Assembly: GCF_014217855.1 (NCBI RefSeq)
Contig: NZ_CP059059.1
Coordinates: forward strand, 2,415,155 to 2,479,154
DNA: 64,000 nt
Direction: 5' to 3'
From: Synechococcus sp. HK01-R
GTDB taxonomy: Bacteria > Cyanobacteriota > Cyanobacteriia > PCC-6307 > Cyanobiaceae
Positions 54,069-64,000 of the stretch are shown one piece after another. Position numbers and translations under genes: made by a program. Each line of letters opens with the position of its first letter. The first letter of the stretch is position 1. The notes under the pieces are model-generated. The model ran no database searches and was not told where the DNA came from. It worked only from the letters and a program-made list of their open reading frames with translations.

Positions 54069-54878
54069 ATGAATTCCCCAACTCAAAACCATTCGCAGGC
54101 CTCTGAAGCCAAGAACAATCCGGAGACTCTTCAGATCCTACAGGCTCTAAAAACAGCATCGGGAAGGGACATCATCGCCCTTTTGCTTCGCTTCGGAATG
54201 GCGGAGATGTTTTTGCGCCAACTGAGGGAGCGCCAAGTTGTCTTTAACGACCAAGAGCTGTCCGATCCAGACACAATCCACGACAAAGCACTCATTGCGT
54301 ATTGCAAAGAACATAAGCTGGAGTCCGACGAAGATCGTCAGAAGTGGAGCATGAGCCTAGGAATTGATTCCGAAGAGATGATGTCAGAAGCCATTCATGA
54401 GTGGCGACGCAAGGAGTTACGAGAACGGCTTGTAACTGCCTCTGGGGAAACACTCTACTTACGCTACAAAGACAAACTAGATCGCGTGCTATATAGTCTT
54501 TTGCGTGTCGAAGATCCATTTCTGTGTCAAGAGATCTATTACTCAATTGAGGCTAGTGAAATCACTTTTGCAGAAGCTTCCACACGATATTCTTGTGGGC
54601 CAGAATCTAAGACTCAAGGTATTGTAGGTCCCGTCGATCTCACAACACCTCACCCTGAAATTGCTGCACGACTTCGTACAGCGCAAACAGGTCATTTAAT
54701 TGGCCCTTTTCAAGCTGACGACTGGCATACACTGATCAGAATGGAATACCGTTTTGATAGTGAGTATGATGAAAACACTAAGAGTTTTCTAGAAGATGTT
54801 TGTTTTAAATCTCAGATTGGTCAGGGATTAGATTCATTAAAAGATTCGATAATGGAATGGATTAACTCGAGGTCCTGA
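54069..54878 (+). CDS. Parvulin-type peptidyl-prolyl isomerase of the type I secretion locus
   Basis: The 269-aa protein has an N-terminal helical part like SurA/PrsA (EMFLRQLRERQVVFNDQELS, KEHKLESDEDRQKW) and a C-terminal parvulin fold at about 165-235 (ITFAEASTRYSCGPESKTQG, then GPFQADDWHTLIRMEYR). No signal peptide is visible, so it should act in the cytosol, holding or isomerising substrates before export; that role is inference. It is three bp upstream of the ABC exporter gene and 62 bp after the giant protein. Confidence 0.82.
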   Translation: MNSPTQNHSQASEAKNNPETLQILQALKTASGRDIIALLLRFGMAEMFLRQLRERQVVFNDQELSDPDTIHDKALIAYCKEHKLESDEDRQKWSMSLGIDSEEMMSEAIHEWRRKELRERLVTASGETLYLRYKDKLDRVLYSLLRVEDPFLCQEIYYSIEASEITFAEASTRYSCGPESKTQGIVGPVDLTTPHPEIAARLRTAQTGHLIGPFQADDWHTLIRMEYRFDSEYDENTKSFLEDVCFKSQIGQGLDSLKDSIMEWINSRS

Positions 54879-54881
54879 ACG

Positions 54882-57848
54882 ATGCTCTTAAATGAATCCC
54901 AGTTTACCCAGCTGCTTGCTTTCGCAGAACAGTTTAGCTGTAAGACGATTAAAGTAGAGCCGGGCACAGTACTACAAACATCGAAGTCAAGTCGTGAGCT
55001 GACCCTTGTTAAAACGGGATGGTGTCGTGTACTGGATCCTACGAGGCAGTTTGGGTCTTACACAATAACTCGCATAGAAGCTCCTTACTTGTGTGGGGCC
55101 TTCTCTGGCTTCGATTCAAATCTGCAGGAGGAAGTAGTTGCATCAAGCGATTGCGAGGTTGTTTTAATAAGCGCAATTGCACATAGACCTGAGTGCAGTA
55201 ACCTGATTCGTGATATCCTTTCATCTAAAGTATCTCCAAGTGAGTTTCCTCTTCTCCAGAAAACAATAGTTGAAGGATTACTTACTGTTCCAGCAGACCA
55301 GCAGTTAGTAAGCGTCTTCGAGCGCCGATGGCGCACTCTCGTACCATCTGACATAACGAATCAATCATCAGCTCAGCTTGTCTATGCCGACAGGCCAGCT
55401 CAGGGTTATCGATACGGTCAGGTGATCACTGCTGTCACATTGGCCGAGCTTTGGACAGGTCCATTACCTCGTGTCCTCACTTGGCAAGATGAACCAGTTG
55501 GTCTAAATAGCCGACAGAAGATAATTCCATCGCGCAAAACTATCGATGATTCAGTTTCTTCAGATGGTGCTATCGAGTCTGAGTCTACTAGTTCTCCTAC
55601 ACCACTTTTGAGGCCTGACGATGGAGGGTCTGCGATAGAGCTCGTAGCTTCAGATTTCATTGCCTCTGATAGGGAGCTGGCTCGCAAAGTCCGCCAACTT
55701 GGCTACGCACCTGTAACCGGTCGATCTCAAGAAAAGGCTTTTCAGGCTGTTTTCTTGATGATTATTAAATACTTTTCCCTACCTACTCGTCGAGATACCG
55801 TAAAGAAAGCAGCTGATTATCTCACTGAAAGCAGGGGTGGACCCACACTTGACAAGTTAATTACAGTCTTTGATCGTTTTGGCTTATTGGGAAGAGTTGT
55901 GAGTTGTCGCTGCAATGAATTCGGCCGTCTTCCAACTCCCTCCATTGCTTTAACTAGTACAGACAGCCGTCCAGTCTTGATTGTAGATTCAATCAATGAG
56001 AATCTACTCTGCATTGATCCAACGCAAGGAATTAAGTTATGCAGTTTAGCAGATATCACCGCGCCAGATTCGTCCTCAGTAAGTGTAGTTTCAATTGTAC
56101 GCGGATCAAGCACCCCAACCTCCAGGTTTGGACTTGGGTGGATGCTGCCGTACATGAGTTTCTACAAATATGGTCTCCTCGAAGTCTTTATAGCAAGCTT
56201 TATTACTCAGCTATTTGCCTTGGCAACACCACTGCTATTCCAGCAGATCATTGATCGCGTAATTGGACAGGGTTCTTCTGGTGCCCTGGGGGGCTTTGCT
56301 GTTCTAATGGGATTATTTATGATCCTTGAGTTAATATTTAGCAGTTTACGAACCTTTCAGTTCATGGAGATATCGAATCGTATTGATATTAATATAGGAA
56401 GCTCAATTATTTCACGTTTACTGAGGCTTAATGCGCGATATTTTGAGAAGCGTCCAGTCGGTGAACTGGCAAGTCGCCTCAATGAATTAGATAAAATAAG
56501 GAGCTTTCTAACTGGAACAGCACTTACGGTCGTCTTAGATGCCCTCTTTGCACTCCTTTATTTTGGTGTTATGTTCTTCTACTCACCGTTGTTGTCCGGA
56601 ATTATTCTCGGTAGTATACCCCTTCTGCTTATAGTAATTTTAGGTTTAACACCTATCACTCAGAAGCTTATTCGACAGCGCGCCGAGGCACATTCTAGAA
56701 CTCACTCTTACATGGTAGAAGTTCTCAACGGAATCCAAACAGTTAAATTACAGAACAGTGAGCTAACAGCCAGACGGAACTGGGAGAATCGTCACCTTGA
56801 TGATATCAATAAAGGGTTTAGAACCGTTGTCGCCAATACTGCAAGTTCAAACGCTCTTCAGCTAATAAACAAGACTACCAATATACTCGTAATCTGCGTT
56901 GGCGCGTCATTAGTCCTTTCGAACGAGTTAACACTTGGTCAGCTCATTGCATTCCGGATTATTAGTGGATATGTAACTCAGCCAATACTTAGATTAGCAA
57001 GTACTTGGAATAACTTCCAGGAAGTTTCTATGTCTGTAGAAAGGTTGGGCGATGTTGTTAATCAACCGCTCGAGACTAGTGAAATTGAATCTACCAATAT
57101 TGCAATGCCCCCGATCAAAGGTGAAATCTCCTTTCAAGAAGTCAGTTTTGGATATTCAGTCAATAGTAAGCCTCAGCTCGCAGGTGTGAGTCTTACTATT
57201 CCTGCCGGTAATTTTACTGGTCTTGTTGGACAGAGTGGATGTGGCAAGAGTACGTTGCTTAAACTTGTTCCTCGTCTTTACGAGCCCACAAAAGGCAAGG
57301 TGCTTATCGACGGTTATGACGTTTCGAAAATTGAACTCTACTCTTTGAGGAGGCAGTTGGGCTTTGTACCCCAAGATTGTCTTTTGTTCGAAGGTTCAAT
57401 CTACGATAATATAGCCGTAGCTGATGCAGAAGCTGAATCAGATGAGGTTATTGAAGCCGCAAAAATGGCTTGTGCCCATGAGTTTATAATGTCTCTGCCC
57501 TATGGTTACAATACTCCTCTAGGTGAAAAGGGTTCAGGTTTATCTGGCGGACAACGTCAACGTGTTGCATTAGCCAGAATGTTGCTGCAGAAACCTGGTC
57601 TTGTCATCCTCGATGAGGCCACAAGCGCTTTGGATGTTGACACTGAGCAACAAGTTGTAAATAATCTCAGACGCAAGCTCAAAGGTACAACTGTTCTTAT
57701 GATTACCCATCGCCTCTCAACATTAATCCATGCTGATCAAATCGTGATGATGCATGACGGTCGCTTGGATTCTGTGGGAACCCACGAACAGCTAATGTCG
57801 AAAGCGGGACGGTATTATGCTCTTTATCAACAGCAGCTTGTTGGCTAA
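54882..57848 (+). CDS. Type I secretion ABC exporter with cyclic-nucleotide-like and C39-like N-terminal domains
   Basis: The 988-aa protein resembles HlyB/HetC-type exporters. An N-terminal cNMP-binding-like region (about 10-125) and linker are followed by a C39-like domain (about 270-410) in which the catalytic Cys is missing (EKAFQAVFLMIIKYFSLP), so it should bind rather than cut substrates. The membrane domain is at about 430-710, and the ATPase has Walker A GQSGCGKST (783 on), signature LSGGQRQRVAL (887 on), Walker B VILDEATSALD (Asp911, Glu912) and H-loop THRLS. It sits between the parvulin and HlyD genes with 3-bp and 1-bp spacing. Confidence 0.93.
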   Translation: MLLNESQFTQLLAFAEQFSCKTIKVEPGTVLQTSKSSRELTLVKTGWCRVLDPTRQFGSYTITRIEAPYLCGAFSGFDSNLQEEVVASSDCEVVLISAIAHRPECSNLIRDILSSKVSPSEFPLLQKTIVEGLLTVPADQQLVSVFERRWRTLVPSDITNQSSAQLVYADRPAQGYRYGQVITAVTLAELWTGPLPRVLTWQDEPVGLNSRQKIIPSRKTIDDSVSSDGAIESESTSSPTPLLRPDDGGSAIELVASDFIASDRELARKVRQLGYAPVTGRSQEKAFQAVFLMIIKYFSLPTRRDTVKKAADYLTESRGGPTLDKLITVFDRFGLLGRVVSCRCNEFGRLPTPSIALTSTDSRPVLIVDSINENLLCIDPTQGIKLCSLADITAPDSSSVSVVSIVRGSSTPTSRFGLGWMLPYMSFYKYGLLEVFIASFITQLFALATPLLFQQIIDRVIGQGSSGALGGFAVLMGLFMILELIFSSLRTFQFMEISNRIDINIGSSIISRLLRLNARYFEKRPVGELASRLNELDKIRSFLTGTALTVVLDALFALLYFGVMFFYSPLLSGIILGSIPLLLIVILGLTPITQKLIRQRAEAHSRTHSYMVEVLNGIQTVKLQNSELTARRNWENRHLDDINKGFRTVVANTASSNALQLINKTTNILVICVGASLVLSNELTLGQLIAFRIISGYVTQPILRLASTWNNFQEVSMSVERLGDVVNQPLETSEIESTNIAMPPIKGEISFQEVSFGYSVNSKPQLAGVSLTIPAGNFTGLVGQSGCGKSTLLKLVPRLYEPTKGKVLIDGYDVSKIELYSLRRQLGFVPQDCLLFEGSIYDNIAVADAEAESDEVIEAAKMACAHEFIMSLPYGYNTPLGEKGSGLSGGQRQRVALARMLLQKPGLVILDEATSALDVDTEQQVVNNLRRKLKGTTVLMITHRLSTLIHADQIVMMHDGRLDSVGTHEQLMSKAGRYYALYQQQLVG

Positions 57849-58984
57849 TGAAACGAAATCTCTTTCGGTTGATGGGTTTTAGGATTAAGCCGCATGCCTT
57901 GCCTAACGAAGATATTGATCAGAGTTCTGACAACGGTGCACAGCAATTGTTGCTCGAGCCGCCGCCTGTGTGGAGTCGTATCCTCATTTGGACACTGGGC
58001 TTAGGTTCAATCAGTTTGGTTATTTGGGCATCTTTGAATACTGTCGAAGAAACAGCTCAACTGCCTGGCCAGCTTGAAACGATTCGGTCACAGGTGACCA
58101 TTAAGAGTCCTGAATCAGCATTGATTGATCAGGTCAATGTCCGACAGCATCAATATGTTAATACTGGGCAGTTACTTTTTATTCTAGACAGAGCTGATAT
58201 CACCCCTTTGATTCGCACGCTTGAAAATAAGCTCAGCATGATAGATGACAAGAATAAGTATGAAGATCGCTCCTTCTTGAGCAGACAAAAGCAACTCCAA
58301 GCGCAGGTTTTTCTCAACCAAGAAGTATTTTCCCGTTTAAAATCTCTGGTTGACCAGGGCTCCGCAAGCGAAGTTCAGCTGCTTGAGAAACAAAATCAGG
58401 TGTTTCAGAACCGCCAAGACCTACAAAACCTGTTAGATGAACGTCTGAAGGCAAAAAGCATCCAGAGCATTGAGAAGAATGACATTGCAAATCAGATAAG
58501 GGAATTGAAGCAGCGGTCTCGAAAGTTTGACATATTGTCTCCTATCAGTGGAACTCTTCAGTCACTTAATATTCAAGCTAAGGGAGAACGCGTGCAGAGT
58601 GGTGATCTACTTGCAACAATCGTGCCTGAGGAGGGCCTGATCGCGAGCGTTCAGGTATCTTCCCGTCTCTCAGCTCCAATAAAACCTGGAACGTCTGCAG
58701 AAATCACAGTTGACGCCTTCCCTTCCAGTGACTATGGTACTATTAAAGGTGTGGTTACAACTATCTCACCAACAACATCCTCACCGGATAGGCAAGCAAC
58801 TACTCCGGCTTACGTCGCTCGTATCGCTTTAAGTCCTGATTCAGTTCCGCAAAATCTTCCGCCAAATGCTCTACGCTCGGGGATGGGAATCACTGCTAGC
58901 ATTGTTCTGGAGAAGAAGCGTACAATAAGCATTGTTTTCAATATAATACAGGATTTGTTTGCGCCACTCACTGAGCGTAAATGA
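57848..58984 (+). CDS. HlyD-family membrane fusion protein
   Basis: The 378-aa protein has a cytosolic tail, one membrane helix (about 44-62, ILIWTLGLGSISLVIWASL), a biotinyl-lipoyl-like half motif (QLPGQLETIRSQVTIKSPES) and a coiled-coil region (about 125-220). The second lipoyl half (FDILSPISGTLQSLNI) and a beta-barrel complete it. The ATG overlaps the ABC exporter stop (TAATG). With that exporter it spans the inner membrane and periplasm; the outer-membrane TolC partner is not encoded here. Confidence 0.92.
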   Translation: MKRNLFRLMGFRIKPHALPNEDIDQSSDNGAQQLLLEPPPVWSRILIWTLGLGSISLVIWASLNTVEETAQLPGQLETIRSQVTIKSPESALIDQVNVRQHQYVNTGQLLFILDRADITPLIRTLENKLSMIDDKNKYEDRSFLSRQKQLQAQVFLNQEVFSRLKSLVDQGSASEVQLLEKQNQVFQNRQDLQNLLDERLKAKSIQSIEKNDIANQIRELKQRSRKFDILSPISGTLQSLNIQAKGERVQSGDLLATIVPEEGLIASVQVSSRLSAPIKPGTSAEITVDAFPSSDYGTIKGVVTTISPTTSSPDRQATTPAYVARIALSPDSVPQNLPPNALRSGMGITASIVLEKKRTISIVFNIIQDLFAPLTERK

Positions 58985-59078
58985 ACGAGTGGGGCCCAAA
59001 TGCTGAGCCCGATTGGATCACTCGGCTTGATTTCCAAGCCTGTCTCACTTAGCATTTTTCTGTAATCGAATTGATGCC

Positions 59079-59315
59079 ATGGACAACTCCACTGAGGCTT
59101 TGCAAACTGAATCTGCAAGCAAAGAAGCCTTACTGACAATAGGTGATAAATCCTACCAAATCGCTAGTTTACCGGAGGACGCGCAAAAACTAGTATTAGC
59201 TATTCGAGACTGTGAAGAGCAAATTACATCTTCAAAGCGGCGAGTCAATTATCTTGAAATTGCGCGACGTTCACTCATTCAAGAGCTTACGTCGCGCCTG
59301 CCAGAGGATAGATGA
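59079..59315 (+). CDS. DUF6447-like small protein
   Basis: The 78-aa product has LLTIGDKSYQIASLPEDAQK, a beta-hairpin followed by a predicted helical hairpin (LVLAIRDCEEQITSSKRRVN, then YLEIARRSLIQELTSRLP). The pattern (TIDGKxYDLxSLxxEAxxQL...L.ILQTARxAYxxAL..LP) is that of DUF6447. The function is unknown. It lies 94 bp after hlyD on the same strand, so it may be a small helper of the secretion locus. Confidence 0.7.
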   Translation: MDNSTEALQTESASKEALLTIGDKSYQIASLPEDAQKLVLAIRDCEEQITSSKRRVNYLEIARRSLIQELTSRLPEDR

Positions 59316-59871
59316 GAACTTAAACGAACAAGCGGTGTTTGCGCATCAAAATGCAGTCAGTAGTTGAAGGCAGGACCCTGGCTGCCGATAGGTTTCTGAT
59401 TTTGCCTTTGGTCTTCTGGTATTTCTGACCAACTGCTCAACCTCCCTCGAATGCGAGCGTGTGGTATCGAGCGATTGGTGAGCTGAAACTTTCTCTAGAT
59501 TGGCCGTTGGTTTGGCGCTATTTGGACGATAGGTGAAACAAAGGGCCATTGTTCTTCCCTCTATGCGCTTGTTGGACACTCTCACCATAAATTGTGGGAT
59601 ATGTTCTGACTCGTATCCATGGATCTCGTACTCTTTTCGCACCCTCGGTCTCGCTTCTCGAACAAATTGCGCTTACGCCATAGCGATTGTCGCGATTGAC
59701 TCAGAGCAAGAACAGTCACTCCAGCCCAAAAAGGCTGGTTCAACGTGCGTCGCAGATCCTGCCTCCGGGGCAGTGAACATCAGGGGTGATTCAGAGTCAG
59801 CAAAGCTGAGTGTCTGAGTTTGTTCTTGCCATCCCAGCGGTGCAGGGGGTCCCTGGCGTCATGGGCCGAGG
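59316..59871. other. Intergenic stretch with no firmly supported gene
   Basis: These 556 bp lie between the DUF6447-like gene and the second IS3 copy. A 98-codon minus-strand frame (59346-59642, starting MRKEYEIHGYESEHIPQFMV) has plausible composition but no recognised family or ribosome-binding site. I leave it uncalled. No clear terminator is present. Confidence 0.35.
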
Positions 59872-59894
59872 CGGTGACTGCCAGCAAAGATGAC

Positions 59895-60570
59895 GCCCGT
59901 GCTGATCCGCTCTCTCAGGCAAGCCCGGCTTACCAGATCCGCTGCAATGGCGGGATCTTCTCTCTCGGCGACATCCCAGACCACCACCTTGCGGCTCCAG
60001 ACATCGATCACCAGATAGAGGTACAGCCAGATCCCGCGCACCGTGGTAGGCAACTAGGTGATGTTCCAGCTCCAGAGCTGATTCGGACCTGAGGCCCGCA
60101 AGCGTGGAACTGGTCTGCGCTCCTGTGGCGGCCGCGCCAGGCCACGGCGATGGGCCTGGCCATGCGGGTGGAGTACGCCGTAGAAGCTGCGCTCTGAGCC
60201 GATATACAAGCCCCGGTCCGCGAACACCGGCACGATCTGTCCCGGCAGCAGTGCTGCGAATTCCGGCTCGTTGCAGGTGAGCAAGATGCGCTGGCGTTCC
60301 TCCTCGCTAAGGCGATGAGCCACGTGGAGGCGGCTGCCCTTGCGACGGTCGACGCCATCACCGTCAACAACAAACTGCCGGCGCCAACGCTGCAGCGTGG
60401 TGAGCACCACGCCGAGCAGCAGGGCCAGTTCACGCGCTCGGGCACCATGGGCCATGCCCTAATCAAGGATGTCCAGGGCCTTCCGGCGATCCTCAGGCGA
60501 GTTCAATCGTCCCCGTCCTCTCCCCAGAAGGCCTGAATCTTTTTTGAGGCGATCAGCAGTGCTGCCGCCT
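59895..60570 (-). pseudogene. IS3-family transposase OrfB, truncated and mutated
   Basis: The -1 frame from OrfA begins DSGLLGRGRGRLNSPEDRRK and meets a stop (LDILD TAG) near 60462. The following open part (60054-60455) matches copy 1 but reads WSWNIT where copy 1 has WSWDIT, so the first catalytic Asp is Asn, and a TAG follows directly. The rest is read through to LVSRACLRERIS, where the deletion begins. Three independent defects show long-term inactivity. Confidence 0.8.
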
Positions 60571-61009
60571 CGGCAAGGGCCTTGTCCTTTCGGCGCAACT
60601 GCCGCTTGAGCCTCTTGATCTCCCGCTGGTCCTCCTGGTGCCGCTTTTGGAGATCCTTCTGATCGGCCATCGTCAGCAGCGGCTGGGCATTGGCATCCTG
60701 GGCTGCTTGGCACCAACGGTCGACCTGAACCGGGTACAGCCCCCGCTCACGGCAATAGCCACCCAGTTCTGTCGCGTTCAGACCGGCGGTCTCCAGCACC
60801 ACCGTGAACTTGTCGGCTGGCGCCAAACCCTCTGGATCCTTCTGAGACGCAGGAACAACCTGCCCCTCCAATCGCCAGGCCTTCCTCCAGCTGTAGAGGG
60901 TGACCACGTGAATGCCCAGCTCTGCTGAGATCTTGGCCACGCTCTGTCTGTGAGGCGGACTCATCCGCCTTCTCACATCAGCTTTAACAGCCTCGCTGTA
61001 GCGACGCAT
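60503..61009 (-). CDS. IS3-family transposase OrfA (intact frame)
   Basis: The 168-aa protein starts MRRYSEAVKADVRRRMSPPH and has a helix-turn-helix (QSVAKISAELGIHVVTLYSW). It ends in a Lys/Glu-rich coiled coil (KDLQKRHQEDQREIKRLKRQ) as IS3 OrfA proteins do. Near its end the bases TCAAAAAAGAT include the A6G slippery motif for -1 frameshifting into OrfB. It is the undamaged counterpart of the broken frame in copy 1. Confidence 0.82.
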   Translation of the reverse strand: MRRYSEAVKADVRRRMSPPHRQSVAKISAELGIHVVTLYSWRKAWRLEGQVVPASQKDPEGLAPADKFTVVLETAGLNATELGGYCRERGLYPVQVDRWCQAAQDANAQPLLTMADQKDLQKRHQEDQREIKRLKRQLRRKDKALAEAAALLIASKKIQAFWGEDGDD

Positions 61010-61075
61010 TGCTCTGCTCCATCAAGCCCCCTGGTGAAAAGTGGTGGGGTGGAGAGGCGTCAACTTTCCTGGCAG

Positions 61076-61560
61076 AGGGGGGGGGCACTGGCGCACCACC
61101 CTGAAGGACTGCTTTGGTTGAGGAAGGGGCTTCAGTATCATGAGCTGGATCTGGACTAGAGACACCCAGGTCCATGCGGACAACACCCCTACAGCAACAA
61201 CAATGCCGGCGTCATAGCCAAGTTGCGCCCAGGGATTGAATTAGCTACTATTGTACGGCTTTCGTCTCGATCGGCTATCGCTAGCGGTAGCCCCAGCCAT
61301 AGTCCGATTTTTAGTCAGACTATGGCTGGGGCGCCCAAATCGAATGTAACAAGGACCTAAACCCAGGCGATCCGACAGAGAATTGGGAAAATGTGGACAC
61401 AATCAAGCCACACTACCGGATCGCTAGGTTAAGATAAATTTTGCATAAAGCAATGCAAAAGGACGAAAAGCGAAGGGGACTGTAACGAGAACGCACGCCT
61501 AGCCTGAGAAGAACCAACTTGCCAACTCAACGTTAATGATGGATCTGGAGGGACAGCAGC
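61076..61560. other. Intergenic stretch upstream of the DUF4347 giant gene
   Basis: These 485 bp carry no supported gene. They hold a strong inverted repeat (61290-61332) and, at the right end, GGAGG (61547-61551) about ten bases before the ATG at 61561, a good ribosome-binding site. No convincing promoter pair was found. Confidence 0.4.
61290..61332. repeat. 15-bp perfect inverted repeat with 13-nt T-rich loop
   Basis: The arms GCCCCAGCCATAGTC and GACTATGGCTGGGGC are exact complements, and the loop contains five T. No T run follows on either strand, so a standard terminator is unlikely. It lies 229 bp before the giant gene start. It may be an operator, an mRNA hairpin or a mobile-element remnant. 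Confidence 0.85.

Positions 61561-64000
<2,440 letters not shown>

Larger units (their letters stand above)
59872..61075 (-). mobile_element. IS3-family element, copy 2 (internal deletion of the OrfB 3' half)
   Basis: The left end TGACTGCCAGCAAAGATGACGC (59877 on) jumps at once to sequence matching copy 1 at 21172 (GCTGATCCGCTCTCTCAGGC), so about 0.5 kb encoding the second half of the catalytic domain is missing. The right end GCGTCAACTTTCCTGGCA lies near 61055-61072. OrfA is intact; OrfB is dead. Both terminal repeats survive. Confidence 0.82.

Noticed and set aside
59346..59642. A 98-codon minus-strand frame considered as a gene
   Set aside because: No recognised family, no ribosome-binding site and its end falls next to decayed IS DNA; left as uncertain.

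Overview
The window looks like a piece of a marine picocyanobacterial chromosome (Synechococcus/Cyanobium type). The pointers are chlG (chlorophyll synthase), a cyanobacterial DUF2862 protein, a menG/ubiE methyltransferase, tightly packed GC-rich core genes with 1-4 bp overlaps, and downstream an AT-richer island carrying very large secreted proteins, a type I secretion system and many decayed insertion sequences. The species assignment is inference; the gene calls rest on visible motifs and gene order.

Layout. 1-9.8 kb: housekeeping block (5' part of comEC, glyQ, a hypothetical, menG/ubiE, small membrane protein, hisF, DUF2862, chlG, class A penicillin-binding protein, rsmB, an alkyltransferase-like protein, trmH). 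9.5-11.7 kb: Dpp/Opp-type permease with a small membrane protein, then a kinase reduced to its ATPase domain and another small membrane protein. 11.6-20.5 kb: pilus region. Two minor-pilin sets with the same order (PilX-, PilV-, FimT/GspH- and PilW-like) lie on opposite strands around a convergent OmpR-type regulator/histidine kinase pair. The second set also has the likely major pilin, a 0.5-kb tandem duplication that created a chimeric prepilin fragment, and a PilW-like protein with a C-terminal RTX calcium-binding domain.

20.55-61.1 kb: accessory island. Its left edge is marked by a 3' scrap of lepA next to an IS3-family element. It holds a triple-repeat protein broken at an A10 tract, an exported protein with near-identical 264-bp tandem repeats, a histidine kinase, a parallel beta-helix protein, an AraC regulator and two stand-alone receivers, a DrrAB-like ABC exporter, a 1901-aa animal-type haem peroxidase with RTX repeats and a C-terminal dockerin, and an approximately 2080-aa cadherin-like/cohesin-like protein followed by parvulin, ABC exporter and HlyD genes. 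At least five IS families are present, all decayed, including one element nested in another and a 0.29-kb internally deleted derivative. After a second IS3 copy comes the 5' part of another giant gene (DUF4347, Asp/Ser-rich), which runs off the window.

How it may work together (inference): the type I system at 54-59 kb exports giant surface proteins encoded beside it. The dockerin on the peroxidase and the cohesin-like modules of the neighbouring giant protein suggest that the enzyme could be tethered at the cell surface. The RTX-bearing minor pilin is a second route by which this cell may display calcium-binding modules. No tRNA, rRNA or CRISPR array was recognised.
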